Positions 1-5,954 of a stretch of DNA of 5,954 bases are shown one piece after another. Within the stretch, counting starts at the first letter, position 1. Each line of letters begins with the position of its first letter. Made by a program: the position numbers and the translations under genes. The notes beneath the pieces were generated by a model. It ran no database searches, was not told the origin of the DNA, and was given only the letters and a program-made list of their open reading frames with translations. Origin of the DNA: Actinomycetota bacterium. GTDB lineage: Bacteria; Actinomycetota; Thermoleophilia; Solirubrobacterales; Solirubrobacteraceae. Location of the stretch: assembly GCA_019348575.1 (NCBI GenBank), contig JAHWJE010000121.1, forward strand, positions 1 to 5,954, given 5' to 3'.

Positions 1-588
1 GACGACGTCGACGTCCCGCACCGGCCGGGCGACCGCGGCAGCGCCGAGCCCAAGCGCCGCAAGCCGCGCGACAGGCCGCTGCTGATCGTCATCACCGGCC
101 ACGGCAAGGGCAAGTCGACCTCGGCCTTCGGGATGCTGCTGCGCTCGTGGGCGCGCGGCTACCGCTGCGGCGTGTATCAGTTCGTGAAGTCCGGCAAGTG
201 GAAGGTCGGCGAGGCGAAGGCCGCGGCCGCGCTCGGGGGGATCGACTGGGAGAAGATGGGCGACGGCTGGTCGTGGCTTTCGAAGGACCTCGACGAGTCG
301 GCGGACCTCGCGCGCGCCGGCTGGGAGCACGTCAAGCGGGTGCTCGCCGAGGAGCGCTACGAGTTCCTGCTGCTCGACGAGATCACGTATCCGCTGAAGT
401 GGGGCTGGATCGACGTCGAGGAGTTCGTCGCGACGCTGCGCGACCGGCCCGGCTTCCAGCACGTCGTCGTCACCGGGCGCGACGCGCCGCCCGAGCTGAT
501 CGAGGCCGCCGACCTCGTCAGCGAGGTCGTCAAGATCAAGCACCAGATGGACGCCGGCATCCGCGCGCAGCAGGGGATCGAGTGGTGA
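1..588 (+). CDS. cobO: Corrinoid (cob(I)yrinic acid a,c-diamide) adenosyltransferase, 5'-partial
   Basis: CobO moves the 5'-deoxyadenosyl group of ATP onto Co(I) of cobyrinic acid a,c-diamide (or cobinamide), making the Co-C bond of adenosyl-corrinoids in the cytoplasm. Frame 1 is open from the left edge and gives 195 residues. The family is usually about 200 residues, so only a few are missing. No ATG, GTG or TTG occurs in this frame before the P-loop, so the true start lies outside. The first internal Met (133) is too late, since it would remove the P-loop. Visible motifs, numbered from the first codon: an atypical Walker A GHGKGKST at 33-40, the CobO-typical FVKSGKWKVGE segment, WEKMGDGWSW, a Walker B-like LLLDEITYPLKWGW with D126/E127, the HVVVTGR strand, KIKHQMDAG, and the terminal GIEW usual in actinobacterial CobO. 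The Lys/Arg-rich N-terminal stretch is poorly conserved in the family. The stop overlaps the cobB start. Other ATP:corrinoid transferase types (PduO, EutT) do not fit these motifs. Confidence 0.95.
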   Translation, partial: DDVDVPHRPGDRGSAEPKRRKPRDRPLLIVITGHGKGKSTSAFGMLLRSWARGYRCGVYQFVKSGKWKVGEAKAAAALGGIDWEKMGDGWSWLSKDLDESADLARAGWEHVKRVLAEERYEFLLLDEITYPLKWGWIDVEEFVATLRDRPGFQHVVVTGRDAPPELIEAADLVSEVVKIKHQMDAGIRAQQGIEW

Positions 589-2087
589 GACGGATCCCGC
601 GCGTCGTCGTCGCCGGGACGAGCTCGGGCGCGGGCAAGACGTCGGTCGCCTGCGGCCTGATCGCGGCGCTGCGCGCGCGCGGCCACGTCGTGCAGGGCTT
701 CAAGGTCGGGCCGGACTACATCGACCCGAGCTATCACGCGCTGGCGAGCGGGCGGCCCGGCCGCAACCTCGACGCCTTCCTGTCGGGCCCGGAGCTGATC
801 GCGCCGCTGTTCCTGCACGGCGCCGGCGGCGCGGACATCGCCGTGGTCGAGGGCGTGATGGGCCTGTTCGACGGCGCATCGGGGCGCGGCGAGCTGGCGT
901 CGACGGCGCACGTCGCGAAGCTGCTCGACGCGCCGGTCCTGCTCGTGATCGACGCCGCGTCGATGGCGCGCAGCGCCGCCGCGATCGTCCACGGCTACCG
1001 CACCTTCGATCCCGCCGTCGAGATCGCCGGCGTGATCGTCAACAAGGTCGGCTCCGACCATCATGTCGAGCTGCTGCGCGATGCGATCGAGCCGCTGGGC
1101 GTGCCGGTCGTCGGCGCGTTGCGCCGCGACGACCGCGTCGCAGCGCCCGAGCGCCACCTCGGCCTCGTGCCGGCCGTCGAGCGCGAGCGGCGCGCGCGGG
1201 GCGCGATCGACGCCCTGCGCGAGGCGGTGCTCGCCCACGTCGACCTCGACGGCGTGGTCGCGCTGGCGCGGTCGGCGCCGGCGCTGCGTGGGGAGGCCTG
1301 GTCGCCGGGGGTCGAGGCCTGGTCGCCGGGGGTCGAGGCCCGCGCAACGGGTCGCCGCCCCGGCTCGCCCGGGAGTTCCTCGGGCGGGGTGCCAGCCAGC
1401 GCTAGCCCACCGCTAGCACCCGCTAGCACCGCTCGCGAGGAAGGGGCCACCACCACGGCCGCCCGCGCCGCTGCCACGGTCGCGATCGCGCGCGGCCCCG
1501 CGTTCTCCTTTCACTACGAGGAGAACCTCGAGCTGCTGCGCGCCGCCGGCGCGACGCTCGCCCCGTTTGACCCGATGACCGACACGGCGCTCCCCGAGGA
1601 CGCGGGCGCGCTGGTCCTCGCCGGCGGCTTTCCCGAGATCTTCGGCGCCGAGCTGTCGGCGAACGCGCCGCTGCGCGAGCAGATCGCGGCCTTCGCGCGC
1701 GGCGGGCGCCCGGTGCTCGCCGAGTGCGGCGGCCTGCTGTACCTCTGCGAGGAGCTCGACGGGCTGGCGATGTGCGGCGTGCTGCCCGCGCGCGGGCGGA
1801 TGGCCGGGCGGCTGTCGATCGGCTATCGCGAGGCGGTCGCGCAGGCGCCGTCGGCGCTGTGGGCGCGCGGCGAGCGGGTGCGCGGGCACGAGTTCCACTA
1901 CTCGGCCGTCGACGGCGAGGGCACGGCCGCGTGGGAGCTGACCGCGCGCGGGCGCACCGCTGCCGAGGGATTCGTGGCGGGCGCCGTGCACGCCTCCTAC
2001 CTGCACGTCCACTGGGCCGCCTTCCCGCAGGCCGCGCGGCGGCTCGTCGACGCCGCGGCGCGGCAGCCGGCCGGAGCATGGGCCTGA
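585..2087 (+). CDS. cobB: Cobyrinate/hydrogenobyrinate a,c-diamide synthase with extended interdomain linker
   Basis: CobB/CbiA uses glutamine and ATP to amidate the a and c acetate side chains of (hydrogeno)cobyrinic acid. The protein has 500 residues, longer than the usual roughly 450-460. The N-terminal synthetase domain has P-loop GTSSGAGKTS (11-20), the CobB signature KVGPDYIDPSYH (40-51) and VEGVMGLFDG (88-97). The C-terminal class I glutamine amidotransferase domain starts near residue 299. It has nucleophile Cys381 in AECGGLLYL, GHEFHYS (434-440) and SYLHVHW with His474/His476. KVGPDYIDP separates it from CobQ. Residues about 237-298 form a low-complexity Pro/Ser/Ala/Gly linker built partly from DNA repeats, which explains the extra length. 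I chose GTG 585 because its GTGA overlaps the cobO stop and AGGGG at 572-576 is well spaced. GTG 582 is possible. The cobO-cobB order is familiar from other actinobacteria. Whether the substrate already carries cobalt cannot be told. Confidence 0.95.
   Translation: MRRIPRVVVAGTSSGAGKTSVACGLIAALRARGHVVQGFKVGPDYIDPSYHALASGRPGRNLDAFLSGPELIAPLFLHGAGGADIAVVEGVMGLFDGASGRGELASTAHVAKLLDAPVLLVIDAASMARSAAAIVHGYRTFDPAVEIAGVIVNKVGSDHHVELLRDAIEPLGVPVVGALRRDDRVAAPERHLGLVPAVERERRARGAIDALREAVLAHVDLDGVVALARSAPALRGEAWSPGVEAWSPGVEARATGRRPGSPGSSSGGVPASASPPLAPASTAREEGATTTAARAAATVAIARGPAFSFHYEENLELLRAAGATLAPFDPMTDTALPEDAGALVLAGGFPEIFGAELSANAPLREQIAAFARGGRPVLAECGGLLYLCEELDGLAMCGVLPARGRMAGRLSIGYREAVAQAPSALWARGERVRGHEFHYSAVDGEGTAAWELTARGRTAAEGFVAGAVHASYLHVHWAAFPQAARRLVDAAARQPAGAWA
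1293..1340 (+). repeat. 21-bp tandem repeat inside cobB (2.3 copies)
   Basis: Two identical 21-base units lie head to tail at 1293-1313 and 1314-1334, followed by the first six bases of a third (GAGGCC, 1335-1340). Because 21 is a multiple of three, the units stay in frame with cobB and encode EAWSPGV twice, then EA. They sit where the N-terminal domain ends, in the linker. Identity at the DNA level, not only in protein, points to recent duplication or slippage. Confidence 0.9.
1358..1430 (+). repeat. Imperfect hairpin plus triple GCTAGC direct repeat inside the cobB linker
   Basis: An imperfect inverted repeat spans about 1358-1389. GCCC at 1367-1370 pairs with GGGC at 1382-1385, GAG (1373-1375) pairs with CTC (1379-1381) around a TTC loop with a GG bulge, and outer CCCC can pair with GGGG. 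It is followed by three near-copies of a 10-11-base unit starting CGCTAGC at 1400, 1411 and 1421; the last two are identical. GCTAGC three times in about 27 bases is striking, as CTAG is scarce in most bacterial genomes. The codons here (CTA, CCA, GCA, GCT) also differ from neighbouring DNA. This may be a REP-like element that stayed in frame, but that is inference from one copy. Confidence 0.6.
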
Positions 2088-3640
2088 CGCTCGTCATCGG
2101 CGGCACGCGCTCGGGCAAGAGCTCGTATGCCGAGGAGCTCGTGCGCCAGAGCGCGCTGCCGGTGCGCTACGTCGCCACCGCCGATCCGCGTGACGGCTCG
2201 ATGGGCGCGCGGATCGCCGCGCACGTCGCGCGGCGCCCGGCGGAGTGGGAGACCGTCGTCGCCGGCGACGACCTCGCCGCGCTCGTGCGCCCCGGGCTCA
2301 GCGTGCTGATCGACGGCCTCGGCACGTGGATCGCCGGGGTGATGCACCGCGCCGGCGGCGAGGCGAGCTCGCGCGTGCGCGACGAGGTCGCCGCACTCGG
2401 GCGCGTGGCGTCGGCCGCGCCCGCCCCGGTGATCGTCGTCGCCGAGCAGGCCGGCGAGGGGATGCTGCCGGCCGACGCCCTGTCGCGCGCGTGGCTGGAC
2501 CTGCTCGGCGACGCGACGCAGGCGCTGTCGGACCTGGCACAGCGCGCGGTGCTGGTCGTGGCGGGGCGCGCGATCGAGCTGGCGCCGCCGCTCGCCGGCG
2601 TCGCGGGCGCGGGCGCCGGCGCCGGCGAGAGCCTGCGCCAGCACGGTGACGCGCTCGTGCGCCCGAGCGACGCCGACCACGCCGTCAACGTCCTCGCGGG
2701 CGGTCCGCCGGCGTGGCTGCGCGAGGCGCTCGCCCGCGCGCTCGAGGACGACATCTCGAGCTATCCGCGCGAGGACGAGGCGGTCGTCGCGCTCGCCGCG
2801 CTGCACGGCCGCGCGCCCGCGGAGATCGTCCCGACCAACGGCGCCGCGCAGGCGCTGTGGCTGCTGCCCGCCGCACTGCGCCCGCGTCTGGCCGCCTGCC
2901 TGCTCCCGGGCTTCACCGAGACCGAGGTCGCGCTGCACGCCCACGGCGTCCCGGTGGCGCGCGTCCTGCGCCGCGCCGAGGACGACTTCGCGCTCGATCC
3001 CGCGGCGGTGCCGCAGGCCGCCGACCTCGTGGTCGTCGGCAACCCGGCCTCGCCGAGCGGCACGCTCGCCGCGGCGCAGTCCGTGCTCGGCCTGCGGCGG
3101 CCGGGCCGGACGGTCGTCGTCGACGAGGCGTTCATGGACCTCGTGCCGGGCGAGCCGGCATCGCTCGTGCGCGAGGCGCCGCCCGACGTCATCATCGTGC
3201 GCTCGATGACGAAGTCGCTGGCGATCCCCGGCCTGCGCGCCGGCTACGCGGTCGCGCCGGCGCCGCTGGCCGAGCGGCTGCGCGCGGTGCGCCCGCCATG
3301 GTCCTGCAACGCGCTCGCGCTCGCCGCGCTGCGCGCGATGGCGCAGCGCCCGGACGCGCTCGACGACGCCGCCGAGCGCGCCCAGAGCGAGCGGGCCGAT
3401 CTCGAGCAGCGCCTTGCGCAGATCCCCGGGCTGCGGGTGTGGCCCGCCGCGGCGAACTACGTCCTCGTCCGCGTGCAGGACGGGGCGACGGTGAGCGCGC
3501 GGCTGCGCGCGGAGGGGATCGCGGTGCGGCCGGCCGGCTCGTTTCCCGGCCTCACGGCAGACCACCTGCGGATCACCGCGCGCGCGCCGCGCGACAACGC
3601 GCGGCTGGCGGACGTGCTGGCGACGGCGGTGGCGCGGTGA
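2078..3640 (+). CDS. CobU-CobC fusion: adenosylcobinamide kinase/guanylyltransferase joined to threonine-phosphate decarboxylase-like PLP enzyme
   Basis: One uninterrupted 520-residue ORF carries two B12 enzymes. Residues 1-172 are CobU, which phosphorylates adenosylcobinamide and transfers GMP to it. It shows Walker A GGTRSGKS (8-15), the RIAAHVARRP segment where His49 aligns with the guanylylated His of Salmonella CobU, the W57-TV strand, and EQAGEGMLP. An Ala/Gly-rich linker (about 173-186) leads to a fold-type I PLP domain resembling mycobacterial Rv2231c/CobC and the HisC family. Its marks are HGDALVRP from His189, VNVLAGGPPAWL, TNGA (253-256), GNPASPSG with Asn322, VDEAF with Asp349, PLP-binding Lys379 in SMTKS, and Arg498 in LRITAR. 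CobD/CobC enzymes make (R)-1-amino-2-propanol phosphate from L-threonine phosphate. That activity is inferred here, since the Rv2231c subfamily is less well characterised. ATG 2078 is chosen because it sits just before the first CobU strand. It overlaps cobB by 10 bases and has only a crowded GGAG, suggesting translational coupling. Confidence 0.92.
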   Translation: MGLTLVIGGTRSGKSSYAEELVRQSALPVRYVATADPRDGSMGARIAAHVARRPAEWETVVAGDDLAALVRPGLSVLIDGLGTWIAGVMHRAGGEASSRVRDEVAALGRVASAAPAPVIVVAEQAGEGMLPADALSRAWLDLLGDATQALSDLAQRAVLVVAGRAIELAPPLAGVAGAGAGAGESLRQHGDALVRPSDADHAVNVLAGGPPAWLREALARALEDDISSYPREDEAVVALAALHGRAPAEIVPTNGAAQALWLLPAALRPRLAACLLPGFTETEVALHAHGVPVARVLRRAEDDFALDPAAVPQAADLVVVGNPASPSGTLAAAQSVLGLRRPGRTVVVDEAFMDLVPGEPASLVREAPPDVIIVRSMTKSLAIPGLRAGYAVAPAPLAERLRAVRPPWSCNALALAALRAMAQRPDALDDAAERAQSERADLEQRLAQIPGLRVWPAAANYVLVRVQDGATVSARLRAEGIAVRPAGSFPGLTADHLRITARAPRDNARLADVLATAVAR

Positions 3641-4839
3641 TCACCGTCGTCGGCATCGGCGCCGAGGGCTGGGCGAGCCTCTCCGTCGAGGCGCGCTCGG
3701 CGGTCGTCGCGGCCGACCTGCTCGTCGGCGGCGAGCGCCAGCTCGACCTCGTGCCCGACGACGCGCAGGGCGAGCGGCGGCCGTGGCCGAAGGAGCTCGT
3801 GACGCTCGTCGACGAGCTGCCGGCGATCGTGGCCGCCGGGCGCTCGGTCGCCGTGCTGGCGAGCGGCGATCCGTTGCTGCACGGCGTCGGCGTGACGATC
3901 CTGCGCCGGCTGGGCGACGAGGGCGTGCGGATCATCCCGGCAATCTCGTCCTACGCGCTGGCGTGCGCCCGACTGCGGTGGCCGCAGGCCGACACCGAGC
4001 TCGTGTCCGCGACGAGCCGCATCGCCGAGGTCGTCGCGCCCGCGCTGCAGCCCGGCCGGCGGCTCGTCGTGCTGGGCTTCGGCCCGAGCACCGCGGCGCA
4101 GGTCGCGCGCGTGGTGCGCGAGCGGGGGTTCGGCGCGAGCCGGCTCGTCGTGCTCGAGGAGCTGGGCGGCGCCGGGGAGCGCATCGTCGAGTCGACTGCC
4201 GACGACTGGGGCGACGCCGACGGCGCCGCCCTGCACCTCGTCGCGCTCGAGGTTCGCGGCGACGGCCCGCTGCTCGGCCGCGCGCCCGGGCTGCCCGACG
4301 ACGCCTACGAGCACGACGGCCAGATCACGAAGCGCGACGTCCGCGCTGTGACCCTGGCGGCGCTCGTGCCGGTGCCGGGACAGCTTCTGTGGGACATCGG
4401 GGCGGGCAGCGGCTCGGTCGCGATCGAGTGGCTGCGGGCGGCGCCGGGCGCGCGCGCGATCGCGGTCGAGCGCGACGCCGAGCGCGCCGCTCGCATCTCG
4501 CGCAACGCGCTCGCGCTCGGCGTCCCGTCGCTGCGCGTCGTGCAGGGCTCGGCGCCCGAGGCGCTCGACGAGCTCGAGCAGCCGCCCGACGCGATCTTCA
4601 TCGGTGGCGGGCTGACGAGCTACGGGCTGCTGACGCGCTGTCGCAAGGCGCTCAAGCCCGGCGGCCGGCTCGTCGCGAACGTCGTCACGGTCGAGGGAGA
4701 GACGCTGCTGTCGCGCGCGCAGGCCGAGCAGGGCGGGCGCCTCAAGCGCCTCGCGATCGCGCACGCCGAGCCGCTCGGCGGCTTCACCGGCTGGCGCCCG
4801 GCGATGCCGGTGACGCAGTACGAGCTGCGCGTCTCATGA
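3637..4839 (+). CDS. cobL: Precorrin-6Y (cobalt-precorrin) C5,C15-methyltransferase, decarboxylating; CbiE-CbiT fusion
   Basis: This 400-residue protein methylates C5 and C15 of the macrocycle with S-adenosylmethionine and removes the C12 acetate carboxyl, giving precorrin-8X or its cobalt counterpart. The N-terminal CbiE half (about 1-205) is a class III tetrapyrrole methyltransferase. It has the glycine-rich VVGIGAEGW start, LASGDPLLHGVG with GDPLLHG at 77-83, and the IPAISSYALA segment. The C-terminal CbiT half has PDDAYEHDGQITKRDVRA (ITKRDVRA at 230-237), the Rossmann SAM motif DIGAGSGS (253-260), an acidic strand end in AIAVERD, and FIGGG. The length matches other CobL/CbiET fusions. GTG 3637 overlaps the previous TGA as GTGA and is the only start that keeps the first strand at the N terminus. 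The protein family alone does not reveal the aerobic or anaerobic route; cbiET would be the alternative name. Confidence 0.95.
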   Translation: MITVVGIGAEGWASLSVEARSAVVAADLLVGGERQLDLVPDDAQGERRPWPKELVTLVDELPAIVAAGRSVAVLASGDPLLHGVGVTILRRLGDEGVRIIPAISSYALACARLRWPQADTELVSATSRIAEVVAPALQPGRRLVVLGFGPSTAAQVARVVRERGFGASRLVVLEELGGAGERIVESTADDWGDADGAALHLVALEVRGDGPLLGRAPGLPDDAYEHDGQITKRDVRAVTLAALVPVPGQLLWDIGAGSGSVAIEWLRAAPGARAIAVERDAERAARISRNALALGVPSLRVVQGSAPEALDELEQPPDAIFIGGGLTSYGLLTRCRKALKPGGRLVANVVTVEGETLLSRAQAEQGGRLKRLAIAHAEPLGGFTGWRPAMPVTQYELRVS

Positions 4840-5579
4840 CCGTCCACTTCATCGGCGCCGGCCCGGGCGCCGCCGACCTCATCACGCTGCGCGCGCAGCG
4901 CCTGATCGCTGCCTCGCCCGTCGTGCTGTACGCCGGCGCGCTGGTCCCGGCCGAGGTGATCGCGCACGCGCCCAGCGACGCGCGCCTGGTCGACACGCAG
5001 GACCTCGACCTCGACGCGATCGTCGCGGAGTACCGCGGCGCCGAGCAGCGCCACGAGGACGTCGCGCGCCTGCACTCGGGCGACATCTCGATCTGGAGCG
5101 CCGCGGCCGAGCAGATGCGCCGCCTCGACGAGCTCGGGATCGGCTACGACGTCACCCCGGGCGTGCCGGCGTTCGCCGCCGCCGCGGCGGCGCTCGGCCG
5201 CGAGCTGACGCTGCCGGGCGTCGCCCAGACGGTGATCCTCACGCGCCACGCCCGCCGCGCGACGCCGATGCCCGAGGGCGAGGAGCTCGACGCGCTCGCC
5301 GCGCACGGCGCGACGCTCGTGCTGCACCTCGCCGTCCAGGCGATCGACGAGCTGGCGCCGCGCCTCGCCCAGCACTACGGCGCGCAGGGAGCGGTCGCGG
5401 TCGTCGCCCGCGCCTCGCAGCCCGACGAGGTCGTCCTGCGCGGCACGCTTGCGACGATCGCGGCGCAGGTGCGCGAGGCGGGCGTGCGCCGCAGCGCCGT
5501 GATCATCATCGGACCGGCGCTGGAAGAGCGCGGCTTCCGCGACAGCCACCTGTACTCGGCGGCGCGCACGAGGCCATAG
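4836..5579 (+). CDS. cobM: Precorrin-4 (cobalt-precorrin-4) C11-methyltransferase
   Basis: CobM/CbiF uses S-adenosylmethionine to methylate C11 of (cobalt-)precorrin-4, giving precorrin-5 or cobalt-precorrin-5. The 247-residue product is normal length and lies within one class III methyltransferase fold. It shows the N-terminal loop FIGAGPGAADLITLRA (GAGPG at 7-11), YAGALVP, the conserved RLHSGD turn with G82-D83, TPGVPAF (107-113), LPGVAQTVILTR, GATLVLHLAV, the VVARASQPDEVVLRGTL stretch, and a C-terminal SHLYSA. These mark it as CobM rather than CobI, CobJ or the CbiE domain. The residue after GD is Ile84 where Pro is common in the family. ATG 4836 overlaps the cobL stop as ATGA, so translation is probably coupled. 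It is the last gene of the plus-strand block, and a convergent gene follows after 39 bases. Confidence 0.95.
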   Translation: MTVHFIGAGPGAADLITLRAQRLIAASPVVLYAGALVPAEVIAHAPSDARLVDTQDLDLDAIVAEYRGAEQRHEDVARLHSGDISIWSAAAEQMRRLDELGIGYDVTPGVPAFAAAAAALGRELTLPGVAQTVILTRHARRATPMPEGEELDALAAHGATLVLHLAVQAIDELAPRLAQHYGAQGAVAVVARASQPDEVVLRGTLATIAAQVREAGVRRSAVIIIGPALEERGFRDSHLYSAARTRP

Positions 5580-5618
5580 CGCCCGTGCGCCTGCGCCTGC
5601 TCGCCCTCGCTCGGTCGC

Positions 5619-5954
5619 TCAGCCCGTCGCAGCGAGTTCGCGGGGTGACTCCGGCCGGCGCTCGAGCGGCAGCGCAACCGCCGGCGGCGGGCTCACCCGG
5701 ACGTCGACGAGCTGCTCGCCGATCCGCACCTCGACCGTCGCAGTGCCGGCGAGCGCGACCATCTCGCGTGCCTCGCGCAGTGCCCGCTCGACGTGTGGGC
5801 CGGTGACGCCGCAGGCGACGAGGAACTGCTCGGCCCACCCGCCGCTCAGCATCGCCGCGTCGACCTCCAGCTCCTCGATGCGCAGCGACCAGTGCTGTGC
5901 TGTGCCCGGCAGCGCCGTGATGATGCACGCCGCCATGTCGTCGGGCTGGTCCTC
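5619..5954 (-). CDS. Conserved-looking hypothetical protein, runs to right edge, function unknown
   Basis: This minus-strand frame ends with TGA at 5621-5619 and stays open to the right edge. The first Met seen is at 5936-5934, giving 105 residues. Six more codons (EDQPDD) precede it, so the true start may lie outside and the gene may be longer. Codon choice has the strong third-position G/C bias of the B12 genes, which argues that it is real. The product is soluble and Ala/Val/Glu-rich. Its middle is a probable amphipathic helix (VERALREAREMVALAG), followed by strand-like ATVEVRIGEQLVDVRVSPPP, and the C-terminal tail is Pro/Arg-rich. There is no signal peptide, membrane segment, Cys/His cluster or catalytic motif that I recognise. 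It is convergent with cobM and so probably not part of the operon. I assign no function. Confidence 0.65.
   Translation of the reverse strand, partial: EDQPDDMAACIITALPGTAQHWSLRIEELEVDAAMLSGGWAEQFLVACGVTGPHVERALREAREMVALAGTATVEVRIGEQLVDVRVSPPPAVALPLERRPESPRELAATG

Noticed and set aside
147..584. Upstream extension of the cobB frame into cobO
   Set aside because: The translated stretch is Arg/Ala/Gly-rich shadow sequence overlapping cobO. The CobB domain begins right after GTG 585.
1997..3565. A 522-residue open frame on the minus strand opposite the CobU-CobC ORF
   Set aside because: It is Arg/Ala/Gly/His-rich with no recognisable domain. Long open antisense frames are expected in DNA this GC-rich, and the plus strand encodes clear enzymes.
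3457..4764. A 435-residue open frame on the minus strand opposite cobL
   Set aside because: Same reason: an antisense shadow of a well-supported CobL gene with Arg/Asp/Ala-biased composition.
5606..5636. CTCGCT and AGCGAG inverted repeat in and just beyond the convergent gap, as a possible terminator
   Set aside because: Only six paired bases around a 19-base loop, with no T run on either strand. Such pairs are common by chance at this GC content.
5634..5652. GAGTTC followed by GCGGGGTG, resembling part of the cobB linker hairpin near 1373-1391
   Set aside because: The shared stretches are only six to eight bases with different spacing, too short to claim a second copy of the element.
5585..5806. 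A 73-residue plus-strand ORF downstream of cobM
   Set aside because: It has Arg/Ala/Pro-rich shadow composition and overlaps the better-supported minus-strand gene, with no good ribosome binding site.
5506..5928. A 140-residue minus-strand ORF in another frame at the right end
   Set aside because: It overlaps the end of cobM and has the Arg/Ala/Gly/His-rich composition of an out-of-frame read. The 5619-5954 frame has better codon use.

Overview
The window is a stretch of a cobalamin (vitamin B12) biosynthesis operon from a very GC-rich bacterium. By eye the DNA is about three quarters G+C, and third codon positions are almost all G or C. The CobO, Rv2231c-type CobC and CobM proteins look actinobacterial. 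An extreme-GC actinobacterium, possibly of the Thermoleophilia/Solirubrobacterales type, is my best guess, but that is inference.

Five coding regions on the plus strand fill 1-5579, and every adjacent pair overlaps by 4 to 10 bases. In order they are: cobO, missing its first few codons at the left edge (corrinoid adenosyltransferase); cobB (cobyrinate or hydrogenobyrinate a,c-diamide synthase) with an unusual repeat-rich interdomain linker; a single ORF fusing CobU (adenosylcobinamide kinase/guanylyltransferase) to a CobC-type PLP enzyme (threonine-phosphate decarboxylase-like); cobL, a CbiE-CbiT fusion (precorrin-6Y or cobalt-precorrin methyltransferase/decarboxylase); and cobM (precorrin-4 C11-methyltransferase). 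No promoter is visible, so transcription presumably starts left of the window. The overlapping starts suggest translational coupling.

Together the genes cover mid-pathway ring methylation and decarboxylation (CobM, CobL), a,c-amidation (CobB), corrin adenosylation (CobO), aminopropanol-arm synthesis (CobC domain) and nucleotide-loop activation (CobU domain). Nothing here decides between the aerobic and anaerobic routes, because the diagnostic genes (cobG/cobZ, cobF, cobNST, or cbiD, cbiG, cbiK/X) lie outside.

To the right, after a 39-base gap, a convergent minus-strand ORF of unknown function (5619 to the right edge) has codon use like a real gene and marks the end of the B12 block. I saw no RNA gene, CRISPR array, insertion sequence or complete new system. 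The best leads are the CobU-CobC fusion and the repeat/hairpin-bearing insertion inside cobB.
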